Part shown: piece after piece, positions 51,863-63,737 of the stretch
How positions within the stretch are numbered: position 1 is the first letter of the stretch
Layout of the letters: each line of letters starts with the position of its first letter
From: Mactra quadrangularis
Taxonomy: Eukaryota > Mollusca > Bivalvia > Venerida > Mactridae
Direction of reading: 5' to 3'
Assembly: GCA_025267735.1 (NCBI GenBank)
Contig: CM046294.1
Coordinates: 40,671,570 to 40,735,569, forward strand
DNA length: 64,000 bases
Translations under genes and position numbers: made by a program
The notes under the pieces: generated by a model
Databases searched by the model: none
Seen by the model: only the letters and a program-made list of their open reading frames with translations
Told to the model about the DNA's origin: nothing

Positions 51863-52696
51863 TAAATATATATATATATATACATAGTTATATGCTTGAA
51901 TGTTTGCTCATTTTGATGTAAAATGTATATTATAATATCTTACTATACATATGGTAATTTACATGAATAAAGTCTTATAATATGCACTACAATATACTTA
52001 CTTTTTACCAATCTTTGTACAGAATTTTAAAAAATACAATTAAAATATAATTTCAAGAGTACTAAAATGGTGATGAATTTTTGTAGTTGAACGAGATATT
52101 ATACAGCTCAGTGCAGTAAAACAGCATAAGATATTCAACTTCTTACATAGACTCAGTGGGAAGATAGGGCTTTGCCTAACTGTGTTGCCTCTATAAATAA
52201 AGTCATTAATATCATATCTTTCTATCTTTGCAATAGAATGTCACTACTGTGGCATCCTGTAATATTTGTTATATAATTATTTGTTGTAAGTTAAACATAT
52301 AGTTCCATTAAGTATTACTTCCAATTATCAAAATGAATTATTTCACTGAAGTTATTTACAGGTATTATATTTCTGAAGTAGGACACAATGGCAACATGTA
52401 ACAATATCTACAACTCAAGAAAGTGTTTATACCACACGACAAATATGTGACTTAAGAAAACCAAATTCAAACAGAAATCAATATAATGTACAAGTCATGT
52501 ATATTTCAACTAATACAGTGTTGCATACATGTATATCATTACACTGCTTAACAAAAATGCTCAACATATTATTGTAAATACATATTAAATACAAATACAA
52601 TGTATATATATATCTTAAACAAAACCTTTCAAATGTTATCACAGACATTAAAAAATTAACAATAAATCTTAACATATACATATATATGATCAACAT

Positions 52697-55600
52697 TCAG
52701 TTGGAAAAATAAGTGTCTCTAATGTGATTTCTCACTCCCCGTCCATCATTCACACCTTGATATAATACAATGGGTGGCTCATCTTCATCTTCAAGTCCAA
52801 TGTCTTGAGGCTCACCCCACAAAATTCCCAAATTATACAAAACAGCACAAGCAATAATTATTCTGCTGGCTTTTGCTGGCTTCATGCGTATCTGTAATTC
52901 AAGAAATAGATAATCATTAAGACAATAATTTGCAATATTTTTCACAAAAGTCTGCAAAACAGAAAAGTAAAAAAAGGACAAGAATCGTTTTGCAGCTATT
53001 ATTTCCTTGATTTTGATTACAGAGAATATTAAAGGTTCTTTTAAACCCCAATAATAATTATCATAATAATAAGTATTAAAGTTTTTATGGAAAAAAACTT
53101 TTTGTATAAAATGGTCTAAGTTTGTTTTTGCTTTGTAACATGAGAAACAACTGAGATGAATTATTACCAAGTTCACACTGGGAATTATGACACTAACAAG
53201 TTAAGACTACTGAAAATGCTTACTCTTCAATACATGTAATTATCATTATAATTTGCCATAATGCTCTAGTTTATATCACTCATAAATTGTATTCATCAAG
53301 CTTTGATAAAGATGTATGTAGTTGTCTATCTGTGTTGATTTCATTGTTTTAAATACTTACCTCACCATGCAGAACATGGAACTTCCTCTTCCAAACACCA
53401 AATACTCTCTCTACTATGTTCCTTGTAGACATATGAGCCCTATTATACTTTTCTTCACTAGCGTTGGCTGAAATGAAGTAATGAAAATATTAGTTATTTA
53501 TCTACATATGAAGAAATCATGAAATAAGCATTTTATAAAGGCTTTTATACTATGTGTGAAATGGATACTTTGATTTATTATGTTGTACTGATTTAAACTC
53601 AATGTGGAAAAGTAGATATTTATTCAATTTCCTCATAACACCGGCCACTAGTTATTGAATCTTTTACAATAACACTTTTATATTGAATAACTACTAAATT
53701 TAAGTTATACCTAGCTGAGTCAGAAGATATTTAACTGATACATTAGCTAACATGTAGTGATATTTATACATGATATTCAAATAAGTAATGTCACTTTACA
53801 TGTAAGCCAACCATAAATAAATAGGTTTGAAAGTAGCAGAGTGTGGCATTGTGGAAACTCACAGATGCAAATATTACAAGTATAAGCAATGAGAAAGGTA
53901 GGGTGCTTATGTTATTATAATGAAAATTTATATGTATATTACCTGGGTTTGGATATGGTGTCATGAGGAAGGGTCTACAAGGATACCCACTATCTCCAAG
54001 CAAAATACCTCTTTCATAGTCTGAAATAGACAATTATGATAAATATAACCTTGAGGATTGCTTGATTGACATGTTTTCACTATGATTATGAAATTAATGG
54101 TCAATCATTTATTGCAATTACCAAATGCTCCTTTTTTTATTCGCCATATTATAAATCACATTAAGAATGGAACCAGTCATCCCCTTAATCTGCTAGTCTG
54201 ACGGCTCCGAAATCAATTTATATTGCGAATGTATTAAGCAATCTATATTCTAAATATATACAGCTATTAGGTAAAGTGTCTGCAATTAAGGACTCTCAAC
54301 ATTATAAACTGTTGAAATTTACATTCATTTACAGTTGTTGTATGTAGTCAACAATTCACTCATAGATCTATATAGTTTATGACATAGGTGGATCTAGCGG
54401 GAGACAGACTGGTTCAGACCCCTTGGAATTTCCAAAAAATTCCTGTCCACATGTGTATTTCTTGATTGTAATTCATTTATTTAGTAGATTTGTGTTGCAT
54501 TTGTTAAGCAACTCATTTTCTTAATTAGATTTTTAGAGTAATATTATGCAATATTTATACTTAAATGTCTCTTACCTTGATGTGTTCTTTCTAAGTGACC
54601 ACAAATAGCAGAAGAACGAAATACATGGGCGTCATGACATGAACCAGGCCAACATGCATTTATACTTGTGATTCTGGCTGTAAAATAAAAAAAATGAATA
54701 AATAATTTTATGAACAATTCTAATTCAATGATAGTCTACAGTGCTTACATAAAAATCATGAAGGAACAGAGTACCAATTCTTTTTATAAATTTGTAAATA
54801 GTAGGATGGAGGCAGAAACATATTCAAAAAATAATTTTTTGACCCCCCCCCTACTAGACAAATTTCGCCCCCCTATAGAAAAGTCCTGGATCCGCTCCTG
54901 GTTTAATGAAGCAAATCGAGCACAAATAAATGTGTTCATGTTATAAAATAGTATCAATGTTACATTTAATAATAGACACAGATATATATGCAGGCCTATG
55001 CTTTCGTCTATTTATGGAAAACACATAGATTTCTAAGTTTTACAACCATACTCATGAATGAATAGTGAGCGTAGTAAGTGTTAAAATTGACTGTATGTTA
55101 TACGCTTATCGGCTCACTTTTAATTGATTATCATTAAAACAAAAACCGAAATGTGTCAAATATTGAAATGTTAATTCGTTTACAATCCATAAGTACGGTA
55201 TTCTCAACAAATATTGTTATCAATGAATGCTATTTTTACCCATCGGGAGCCCCACTTTTACACGAGGACTATGGTGACGTCATCATGTAATTTTTATGCG
55301 CTGCGCATGATAGTTGTACTAGTTTCTTTGTAAACAGGAAGGTTCTGCTGGATATCATGACAGGCAATCGTGTTGCAGTTTGATTATACATGGACTTTAG
55401 ATATTTTTATTTATAATTGAATAATATATTATATTGGAATACTCTACCTCTATGGTCACAGGTAACCTGAACATTTATTGAATGACGACGTTTTCTGTTT
55501 ACATATGACTGCTCGTCTTCACCTCCTGGAGACTGTATATGAATGTGCGTCCCATCAATACATCCAACGACACATGGAAAATGGTTTGACTTAAAAAACC

Positions 55601-55994
55601 CAGACATAGCTGACTGACGTTCCGTGTCTGTGATGGGAAACTTAATGGCCATGTCCAGGAGGTCATAGAGTGCATCAGTCACCTCGGTCACGGTCCTGCT
55701 CACGGTCGCCACGTCTACACCAAACGTGTCCCCTATAACCTGCAAAAATGCCCCAGTGGCATAAAAACGGAGAGTCATTAGCACTCTATGTCTCGTTGTC
55801 AATGCAGCGTTCCGTCGGGTCGGTCGTCGTAGCCTGTCATCCAACAACGTCACTAGTCTGTCTATACTCTCCCCAGAAAACCTGTACCGTCGCCGTAACT
55901 CCTCGTCATTAAAATCAGTCAGTTGTCGTTCCACACGTCTAAACTGTCTCGGTCTTCTTACAGTTCTGTGAAGTCCTACGTCAATGTCGGCCAT
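52697..55994 (-). CDS. Harbinger DDE transposase (HARBI1-like nuclease)
   Basis: Five exons in transcription order: 55994-55448, 54677-54576, 54020-53943, 53467-53361, 52891-52697; 1029 nt, 342 aa, close to the usual length of HARBI1-type nucleases. The N-terminal part holds a helix-turn-helix-like region (residues about 75-110, [20 protein letters not shown]). The RNase-H-fold catalytic core shows all three acidic residues: D147 in [14 protein letters not shown]198 in [15 protein letters not shown]262 in [17 protein letters not shown]. The [10 protein letters not shown] motif, typical of the family, is present (exon 54020-53943). It cuts at the element ends and leaves 3-bp duplications. The ATG lies 187 bp inside the right terminus. 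The longer open frame up to 53176 is intron read-through. No stop or frame break was seen, so the enzyme may be active. Confidence 0.92.
54382..54480 (-). mobile_element. GGATCC-type MITE end inside a transposase intron
   Basis: CATAGGTGGATCTAGCGGG, then AATTTCCAAAAAATTCCTG and TATTTCTTGATTGTAATTCA, equals the left part of the reversed family copy at 61058-61318. It lies on the 3' side of transposase exon 54677-54576, with the other end of the family on the 5' side (54836-54902). Confidence 0.55.
54836..54902 (-). mobile_element. GGATCC-type MITE end on the other side of exon 2
   Basis: GACCCCCCCCCTACTAGAC, then CGCCCCCCTATAGAAAAGTCC and TGGATCCGCTCCTGG, is the complement of the family's CCAGGATTTTTTCTAGGGG start. 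Together with 54382-54480 it brackets transposase exon 2 at about 520 bp distance. Confidence 0.55.
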
Positions 55995-56180
55995 GATGTT
56001 GGAGGTAACTACTGTGGTAAATCAACTTACCATCCTACTAGACCAGGGTTAAATATACCCTGGTAAATAAGCAAGGTTACCATAGGCAATTTTTTATACA
56101 ATCACTTACCACTGTGGTAACTGGAAACTTACCCTGGGGTATGATTTTACCATGGTAAAAAACGTTTATACAATTGGCCG

Positions 56181-56183
56181 CAG
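56181..56183. repeat. Right target-site duplication (CAG)
   Basis: CAG immediately after the right Harbinger terminus, paired with 47964-47966. Confidence 0.75.
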
Positions 56184-56394
56184 GTTGTCTCATCATTAGG
56201 ATAAAAAGAGAGTCTAGCTTTAATTCATTTGAATGGTCTATGCATGAACCTGCAGCGTTCACGGCTAACTGTTATCAACATTGGAAACTAAATCCAGCGA
56301 AATGGGGTTTTTACAAGACCTAATGAAAGTTTACCGGAATAAAAAATCTAAGTGATAAGTTAAAATATGCTGTTCATTATAACGATTTAGAAGC

Positions 56395-56646
56395 AGGGTC
56401 GGATCCAGGATTTTTTCTAGGGGGGTCCGAACTTTTTCTAGGGGGGTCTAAACTTTCAAACAACTATCACATAATACATTTTTTGCAGCATAATGCCACT
56501 TATTAATAATAAATATACTACATAACCATTAAATTTATGTTAATCCCCAAAAACAGTTGCTTTAAAGTACTTAAAAATGACTTACAGTCAAGAAATACAC
56601 TAATGGACAGGTACATTTTGGAAGTTCTAGGGGGATCCGCCTATGA
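56395..56646 (+). mobile_element. GGATCC-type MITE, complete copy
   Basis: About 250 bp, beginning GTCGGATCCAGGATTTTTTC, followed by repeated CTAGGGGGGTCC units, an AT-rich middle and the end CTAGGGGGATCCGCCTATG. The ends are inverted (GGCGGATCC type). No coding frame. Other copies: 50160-50292, 54382-54480 with 54836-54902, 58838-59000 and 61058-61318. Confidence 0.75.
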
Positions 56647-56897
56647 GAAGAATATATACTAAGTTAAAATTAGCAATATAACGACATATAAAAATATTCT
56701 CATCAAATTAGGATAATTGTTGTTGTAAAATGTTGGTGAACCATTGAGCAACCCACTTTCATAAAGTCACAGAATCGACGGCAGTTTCGATGGATTGTCT
56801 GTGGTCCACTGGCAAAATTGGGAGTCTGAAGATTGCCCATGGATTCATCACTTGTATGATAAATTACGCCTTGAAGTCTACAATAATAATAAAAGGA

Positions 56898-57092
56898 GCG
56901 GGCGTGGCGGAATGGTTACGACGTTTGTCAAGTAATCATTGGGTAGCCAGCTTCGCGATGGTTCGATTCCCATCAATACCTAACCCCGTTATTCCCTTGA
57001 GCAAGAAACTTTATCCTACTAGCTCAAAACTCGGGGACAAGGAAGCTGCCTCGAAAGTTGTCAGAAATTTCTTCACAATCAAGCTAAAATAA
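56898..57092 (+). repeat. SINE family C (tRNA-like, Leu/Ser type head)
   Basis: GGGCGTGGCGGAATGGTTACG (A-box region) and GGTTCGATTCCC (B-box) are spaced as in a tRNA with a long variable arm, but the acceptor stem does not close, so this is a SINE head and not a working tRNA gene. Then comes CCTTGAGCAAGAAACTTTAT, a conserved SINE body block. The related unit in copy B is at about 61846-62050 and has a damaged B-box. Confidence 0.7.
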
Positions 57093-58275
57093 ACTAGTAT
57101 ATATGACAAACAATTTATCTATATGAAGTAGTAACCGAAAATAATTTAGAACAGAAACAAAATAATTGTGACAAATAATGTTAATTACCTCTTCTCATCA
57201 GAAATACAAAATATTTTCATTGAATCACGTTTGGTAAAGAGAAATAATGGTTTGCATACTATGAGCAAACTTTGTTTTAAGGTAGTCTTAATGATATACG
57301 AATATATGTCTATATGCTAATTGATATCACAACTCTAAACTATATGTTCCGGGTCTAGATCGCTTTACAAATACTAACAATGGTTAACAATAGTCTAACA
57401 AACAACTTGACGTATAGCTTTACAAACAAAAACTATTTTACATTTCTTTAGGAAGATTTCGTGTTAACAATCATAAAAAATGTGCATTTATATAAGAACA
57501 ATAAATCTTTAAACGATTTAAAGAATAGACGTACATGTATAAACATTTTTAAACTTCTCTGAAGGTGTTACTAATTTGAATTCAATTTATATACATATAC
57601 ATGTATACTCGATTATTATAATCACTATGTTATGTGATGTAGAGTTTAAGTACACTCCCCTCGCAGCTCAGTGAATATAATACATTCACCCGCTGCCTTA
57701 AAACTAGTCGATTTATGATATCGACCTTTACTATGAACCTTTGAACGACCAATGAAAGTTTACCAAATTCCAATTCAGTTGAAACACTTTATACGCATTT
57801 TCATTGGTTAAACAACGCCTTATATGGTATGATCATACTAGTGACGAATGCAACCTCGTATGACGTCATATACAGCGTGGCTACACTTTGTATTTAAGTT
57901 CAATACGTTGTTCTATGTTAACAGTTAAAAGATCATAGATACACATTTAAAAAGATCAATGTTTACTTTGATTTTTTGTTAATTTTCCATTAATTAACTA
58001 ATGCAAAACAGTCCAAAATCTTTGCATTTCGACATTTTTAAATTACAGGCGTGAGAACTTTTTGCATCTATTTTTAAAACCACGTGACAGTCATGCGATT
58101 TGAATGTTTATGTGCCTCTGACTAAAAATAGAAATATCAGTTTGCACGTAATATTTTAGCAGAGGTAGAAAGTGAACGAGTGCGAGTGAATCTTTCGAAC
58201 CGATGCAACGGAGAGTAGAGTTTTAGATGATAAGTTCTCTTTATCATTTGATTAAGAATCACTGCATAAATACTT

Positions 58276-58345
58276 TCTGCGGGTTGAGTTAAGTGGTTAC
58301 GACGTTTACAGTTATTAGATAGGCAGATCTGCCATACACTTAACA
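58276..58345 (+). repeat. Second tRNA-like unit in repeat copy A
   Basis: CTGCGGGTTGAGTTAAGTGG then TTACGACGTTTACAG resembles the 5' half of a tRNA. The better preserved equivalent in copy B (62625-62690) reads GCGGGTTTGGTCGAGTGG. No B-box follows; inactive. Confidence 0.45.
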
Positions 58346-58518
58346 AAACTTATACGAATACATATTTCAATTGCGTATGACTTTTTTATGAACAAATATT
58401 TTTAACAACATTTTAACAAAGAGCGACAACATAATTATTTTATGACAACCACATCACGCTGATGGCACACCGCTGAAATCTCTAGTTTAACATAAAGGAA
58501 CACGTGTAGGATAAATTG

Positions 58519-58689
58519 AACTGCCGTGCACAACGTGGTGTTGCAGCCCAACCCCTAGCTGAGCTTTGCGGAATAATTGTACGCGAGTGGGCAGGTATAC
58601 GTCAGCATCACTTCCATCATTGTGTGAGATCCATGAAAACGCGATGCCAATCGGTTCTCAACAGCCATGGAGGTCACACTCGTTATTAG
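58519..58689 (+). pseudogene. Tc1/mariner transposase C-terminus in repeat copy A
   Basis: In-frame stretch ending in TAG at 58687-58689: RAQRGVAAQPLAELCG, then IVREWAGIRQHH, then CVRSMKTRCQSVLNSHGGHTRY. The EW-x-IPQ-x-x-x-x-x-x-x-(I/V)RSM-x-R-C-x-x-V and GGHTRY end is the typical C-terminus of Tc1-like transposases. The catalytic core is missing. Confidence 0.75.
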
Positions 58690-58837
58690 AGAGATAATCG
58701 TAGATACATTTACCCGAATGCAACTATCATTTTACAACATTCACTATGTTCCCCGGACTGACTTTTTATCTCAAGATTTCTTTCCTATCAATTTTCTCTA
58801 TGTTTTTATATGCGTGCTGTGATAAGGTGGAATTTTT

Positions 58838-59000
58838 CAGAGGCGGATCCAGGATTTTTTAGGGGGATCCGAACTTTTTCTAGGGGAGGGTCCCAACTTT
58901 TTTCTAGGGGGATCCAAACTTTCGCACAACAACTACATTATACACATTTTTCAGATTGCAGAATAATGCAACATATTTATAATACTGTAACAGGATTGCT
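58838..59000 (+). mobile_element. GGATCC-type MITE, 5' half
   Basis: GAGGCGGATCCAGGATTTTT, three CTAGGGG-type units and AACTTTCGCACAACAACTAC match the start of the family; the right end is not found. Confidence 0.65.
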
Positions 59001-60654
59001 TCCAGTTTCAAGGTTCGATCATTTTTTCTATCAATATTCAACTCAAATAAAATAACAGAAATATCAGAAACAGATTGACAGTGATATATTGATTTTATTT
59101 ATTTACATTAGGTTAAATCAGATTCATGAAATATAAACAAAATAAATGTCCATTATCGATATATCCAAACTAAGAATGCCTTACAATTGAAATAGTTAAT
59201 GCAAAGAGAGACAATGTGACTGAACTCTTAGACAAAAGGTAAATGCTACCTTTCATGTCCATGAGAAACTGCCACAAATAATTGTCACCACTAGCTTCGT
59301 AAGATATTCGCATGGTGCGTGAAATCACACGGTACATGAAGTTAACAAGATGCATCAATTACATTAGCTATCTATACAACCAATAATTTGATTACGCATT
59401 GGCCAGTCAATGAAGTTTTAGAGTGTTCAGTATTTAACACATATTAGTATAATAAAACCATACACGATACTTTTAAATTGCATTCTATTATAGTTCTTTT
59501 TTTTCTTAACTGTCAAAATATAAATAAATTCACGGTGAATGAGTTGGTTAAACGTATTGTCATAATGCATCCATGAGTTTCCGAAAGTGTGTGTTATAAT
59601 CAAGTAAAGCTGCTTATGCCGTATGATATGTTTTAGTCAGGATATTTTTAATAACCCATAGGCTGCCAGTACAAAAACAATGTATTCAGTCACTGTGAAA
59701 TCATTCAAGCTTTGACAGTTGAGAAACAAAGGACAATAAACAACTTTAAAACCATCAGTAAAATAAAGTGTAATTATAAACCATAAAGTTAATGCTTAAC
59801 TGTGTATCACAGAAACATTATGTAAAGTTAATGTATGAAGGGCATTCTTGGAAACAGTATTGTTTCGTTTAAGTGATTTTAATGTTCATTCAACAAGTAA
59901 TATCCTTAAATTGTACAAGTGTGTAGGTTTATTATCAAATGCATAGTCATGTCAAAATATTTTATTGAAATACATTTGTAAGTTTATGCTCAAGAAAAGT
60001 AATGGCAATATAAGTATGCATTTTATTCTGATAAGAAGTATATGACACCTGTACATTGTATATGAGATTTATTGTCATCTTTCAACTTTTTTGCGTCGTC
60101 GTGTCATTTACGTCACAAGTGAAATTCAGCTTTATGATTTACGTTATATGAGATCTATTTCTTCCAAGGCATCGACGAACGAAGATATGTCTTAGAATCT
60201 CCAATTGTTTCAATAGCGATATTGATATATAATTATGATGAGTGAAAAATATTATAGAAAGTGAACAAATAATGATTGAATAGAAGAATGGCTAGAATAA
60301 ACGTTAGTCTGACAAAGCAAGTAATTATTATATTACTAAGCCGATAAACTAAACTTATTAGGCTGTTTCATCGATTGTTTCTTTAATATAGTATAAAGTA
60401 GATTCGCACTGAAGTCAAAACATCCTTTACTACAATAAAGTACAAGTATACGTTCTAATTATTTGGTTTTAGTTTTCTTATAATATTAACAAAGAGATTG
60501 TTAATCTTACGCACCATTCATCTACATGATTACACATACTTTACGTTTGACAAACCAATGCTGCGGCGGTGGGTTTGTCAAACCTGTTCCGAATTCATTC
60601 AGCTAGCCAAACAATGCTAGCCAGCGTTTTACTGTACAAACCGGTGCAAAAGAT
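59001..60654. other. Gene-free stretch
   Basis: AT-rich DNA without exon signals and without a repeat family I can link to the rest of the window. Confidence 0.5.
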
Positions 60655-60900
60655 AATCATATGAAGCGCTAGGTAGCAACATCCTTCTGTTTGTGTCTCT
60701 CTTCCTGCACTGTAATATTCACATGTGCTAATAAAATAGCGAATCTTAGAAAAAAGTCAACACGGATATAAACTGTATTTACATTTCTATTGGGCTATAT
60801 AAATAAAACTATTATTTTTAAAGTATAGATTTTATTTACTTAACATGAATTCTTTCGGGTTTAAAGTAGACATTCAGTGTTAATACAAATATGTTCCAAT
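60655..60900 (+). repeat. Dispersed repeat R1, second copy
   Basis: Same block order as 43270-43560 (GGTAGCAACATCCTT, GTTTGTGTCTCTCTTCCTGC, GTCAACACGGATA, AACTGTATTTACATT, TTATTTACTTAACATGA). Confidence 0.6.
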
Positions 60901-61057
60901 TCAAACTTTTCAACAAAAATCGTGATTTAATATGTATTTGAATCATGCGCTGTTTTTGTCATTATATATTGAATTTGTTTTGAAACTTTGTTATGCCTTT
61001 AAAATGTCATATTCTTACTCACATTTATCGTATTGAAAAATATAATATTGGTTGTAT

Positions 61058-61318
61058 AGGCGGGTCCAGCGGGGGATCCCCCTGAATTTTCCAAAAGTTA
61101 CCTGGCCTATAGTATATTTCTTGACAGTAACTCATTTTTAAGTAGCGCGAAGCAAATTATCTCTGTGCTTAACAAAGATTTAATAGTTATTTAGTTTGTA
61201 TAATATATATTTTGCATTATTCTGCAAAATGTGTATAATGTGATTGTTGTGCGAAAGTTTGGACGCCCCCCCCCTAGAAAAAGCTCGGACCCCGAAAAAA
61301 TCTTGGGTCCTATAATAT
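61058..61318 (-). mobile_element. GGATCC-type MITE, complete reversed copy
   Basis: Starts ATAGGCGGGTCCAGCGGGGG and ends CCCCTAGAAAAAGCTCGGAC with ATCTTGGGTCC. The middle contains TTGCATTATTCTGCAAAATG, which matches the complement of the copy at 58838. Together with 56395-56646 this fixes both ends of the family. Confidence 0.7.
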
Positions 61319-61344
61319 CTATAGATAGATAGAAGTACCGATAA

Positions 61345-61620
61345 TCCTAACATACCTCTAGGAATGAGACTATGCAGTTCGTAGCGCACTGGGGTTTCAA
61401 ATCTAGTGTCTCGAAGGGGGTAAATGTTCGAATCCCGCACGGGGAGTTTAATTATACCATTCCATGAAATTTTGACAATTATGTAAATTTGCTCCATTAA
61501 TAAGGCATACACGAGGTTCTCGGCCATGTGGAAGGATAGGTGAGTACTGGTTTTAGAAGGGTCCAAGAAAGATAGGTTAGGTGCGCTGGATGCCGTAAAA
61601 TATCCAAAATGTGTTGGCAC
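61345..61620 (+). repeat. SINE family B, full-length copy
   Basis: tRNA-like head (GCAGTTCGTAGCGCACTGG, then TGTTCGAATCCCGCACGGGG as box B), CCATGAAATTTTGACAATTA, and the distal TTCTCGGCCATGTGGAAGG then AGGTGAGTACTGG. The same order appears reversed at 21290-21485. Confidence 0.7.
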
Positions 61621-61664
61621 AGCATTAAAGCCAGTTTAAATTAATTAAACTAGGTAAATTGAGG

Positions 61665-62965
61665 TTGTAAAATGTTGGTTCTAAAAGTCACTGAACTGAC
61701 GGCAGTTTAAATTCAGTGGACTCGGTCCGTGGTCCAGGGGCAAATTTGATGACTGAAGGTTGTATACGGATTTTTCAGTTGAATGTTAAATTTAGCCTGA
61801 CTCAAAATCATTAACAATATACAACAAATACTAATAATAGGAGCGGGCGTGGCCGATTTGTTACGACGTTTTACAAGTAATCACTGGATAGCCAGCTCCG
61901 CGATAGTTTAAAACACTTAAAACATACCCCGTTATTTCCTTGAGCAAGAACATTTATCCTAACAGCCCAGAACTGCGGGAACAGGAAGGGGACTTGAAAA
62001 TGTGAATTATTTAAGTTGTAAGAACTTGTTTCACAATCGAGCTTAAATAGGTAAGATTATGTAATAAATAAATTGCCTATATATCCACCCGAAAATAATT
62101 TAAATCAAAAACAAACTACATGTAACAAAAGTTACCTTCTCATCAAAAATCCAACATCATTTAAACACGTTTGGTAAAAAGAAATATTGGTTTGCACGCT
62201 ACGAGCAATCTTTATTTATAACGTTGTCTTAATAATATACGAATCATGTCTATATGCAAATTGATAAATGTAAACCCTATGTTCCGGGTCTGGATCGCTT
62301 TACAACTTCTAACAACGGTTAACAATAGTCTAACAAACAACTTGCGATATAGTTTTACAGACAAAACTATTTTGCTTTTCTTAAGGAAGATTACTTGTTA
62401 ACTATCAACAAAAAATTGTGCAGTCATATAAGGGAAATACATCTATAAACAATTAAAGAATAGACGTAGGTGTATACAAAGTTTTAAACTTTTCTGAAGG
62501 TGTTTTTCAACTAATTTGAATTCATGTACATATTTACGCGATTATAATAATAATAGTATATGATGATGAGTCTTAGATAATAAATACTCTTTATCATTTG
62601 ATTAAGAATCACTGCAGAAATACTTTCTGCGGGTTTGGTCGAGTGGTTACGACGTTTATAGTCATTGGATAGGCAGATCTGCCACACATTAAACAAAACT
62701 TGTAAGTATACATATTTCAATTGCGTATACCTGTTTATGAACAAACATTTTGAACAAAATTTTAACAAAGAGCGACAACATAATTGTTTTATGACAACCA
62801 CATCACGCTCGGATGTGCACCCCACCGAAATAACGCGATGCCTATCGGTTCTCGACAGCCATGGAGGTTGCACTCGTTATTAGAGAGAGAATCGAAGATA
62901 CATTTACCCGAATGCTACTATCATTTTACAACATTCACTTAGTCACGGAGATCCCAATTATTTTT
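61665..62965 (+). repeat. Large dispersed repeat R3, copy B
   Basis: Second copy of the block at 56705-58790, about 800 bp shorter. It retains both tRNA-like units and the Tc1 C-terminal end. The 3' border is shared up to ACAACATTCACT (about 62940), after which the two copies diverge. Confidence 0.65.
62790..62883 (+). pseudogene. Tc1/mariner transposase C-terminal scrap in copy B
   Basis: RCLSVLDSHGGCTRY then TAG at 62881-62883 equals the last residues of the relic at 58519-58689; the GGHTRY end has H to C. The upstream part of the relic is deleted. Confidence 0.65.
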
Positions 62966-63139
62966 GTTATTTTGATCTGTTCACACACTATGATGTTTGG
63001 TAATTGTTTGTTAGATTTGAAATCTCGGCGCGTTACCAACTGCGCTACAGACCAGAGTTACTGAACGAATTATACAAATGTACATTTAATTGATATGGTA
63101 GCTTCTGATTAGCATCTACACATGCAGCGTGTTTAATTA

Positions 63140-63330
63140 CCCTGAACGTTCTGAAACGTTTCGTGACTTTAGGGTCAGGACAACTTAACCCATAGACAAC
63201 TCGAGAGTAAACTTAATACCATACTTACGGGTTGAGTTGTCCCAACTTTGGATTAAGTAATTCATGAGTTACACGGATTGAGTTGTTCCATATCCGCAAC
63301 GTTTGCTAACAGTCGTTACTGAACACGCTG
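63140..63330 (-). mobile_element. MITE with GGTTGAGTTGTC core, reversed copy
   Basis: Begins near CCTGAACGTTCTGAAACG and ends TCGTTACTGAACACGCTG, the complement of the start of the copy at 40368. GACAACTTAACCC and CGGGTTGAGTTGTCCC blocks lie between. Confidence 0.6.
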
Positions 63331-63629
63331 CTGGTGTAATATACTTATAGTAACTGTTCTTTAGGGTGCACTGAATGCAGTTGTGTTTAGTATTTACATG
63401 CTTTGAAATTTATTAGAACATAAAAAGGTTCTCCTTTTTTATTGTTTAATTTATTATAAATAATGAAGTATAAAAAAACAACAACATTAAAACAAATATT
63501 AATTAGAACTAAGAACATTAAATAATGGATTTTTTAAATATTGATATCAAATAACCGATTAATCATTAATCAGTCAATAATTTAGCTGATTAATCGACTA
63601 AAATATTTCAAACCGATTCCCAACACTAA

Positions 63630-63735
63630 TCATGACCAAACTCTACTACGTTATACATGTTGGTCTTGTCTGGGATTCGAACTAACGATAACTTGATTCA
63701 TAGTACAACGCGTTACTGAGCTAACAATATAGTTG
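63630..63735 (-). repeat. SINE-like tRNA-derived fragment
   Basis: On the minus strand: a GTTAGCTCAGTAACGCGTTG A-box-like part and GTTAGTTCGAATCCCAGAC B-box-like part, then AGTTTGGTCATG, the body start of SINE family A. The 3' half is absent. Confidence 0.55.
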
Positions 63736-63737
63736 GG

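Larger units (their letters stand above)
47967..56180. mobile_element. PIF/Harbinger DNA transposon, complete and apparently autonomous
   Basis: 8214 bp. The termini CGGCCAATTGTATAAAC (47967-47983) and its complement (56164-56180) match perfectly, and more distal TTTACCATGGTA and GGTAAGT blocks recur near both ends (subterminal repeats, possible transposase or SANT-protein binding sites). Flanked by CAG on both sides. It carries the two proteins that Harbinger elements need: a Myb/SANT-like DNA-binding protein (48194-51597, plus) and a DDE transposase (55994-52697, minus), arranged tail to tail with 1.1 kb between the stops. Both frames are open through all exons. In known Harbingers the SANT protein helps nuclear import of the transposase and binding to the ends. 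Three copies or fragments of a GGATCC MITE are nested in its introns. Confidence 0.9.
56705..58790 (+). repeat. Large dispersed repeat R3, copy A
   Basis: Blocks shared in order with copy B (61665-62965): GTTGTAAAATGTTGGT, GACGGCAGTTT, the tRNA-like unit, GGTTTGCAT and GTTCCGGGTCT, CTAACAA-GGTTAACAATAGTCTA, a second tRNA-like GGTTACGACGTTTA unit, and a Tc1 transposase C-terminus. The sequence between R3 blocks near 57.6-58.1 kb is present only in copy A. Likely a composite Tc1-derived element with inserted SINEs. Confidence 0.65.

Noticed and set aside
52892..53176. N-terminal extension of the last transposase exon frame
   Set aside because: It is intron read-through: a TTACAG acceptor at 52892 joins the exon in frame to the previous one and gives the expected HARBI1 order.
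56898..56980. Functional tRNA gene
   Set aside because: A and B boxes are present but the acceptor stem does not pair and a SINE body follows.
56790..57092. 100-aa plus-strand frame
   Set aside because: Lies on the SINE family C head and body; its residues follow the tRNA-like sequence and have no domain character.
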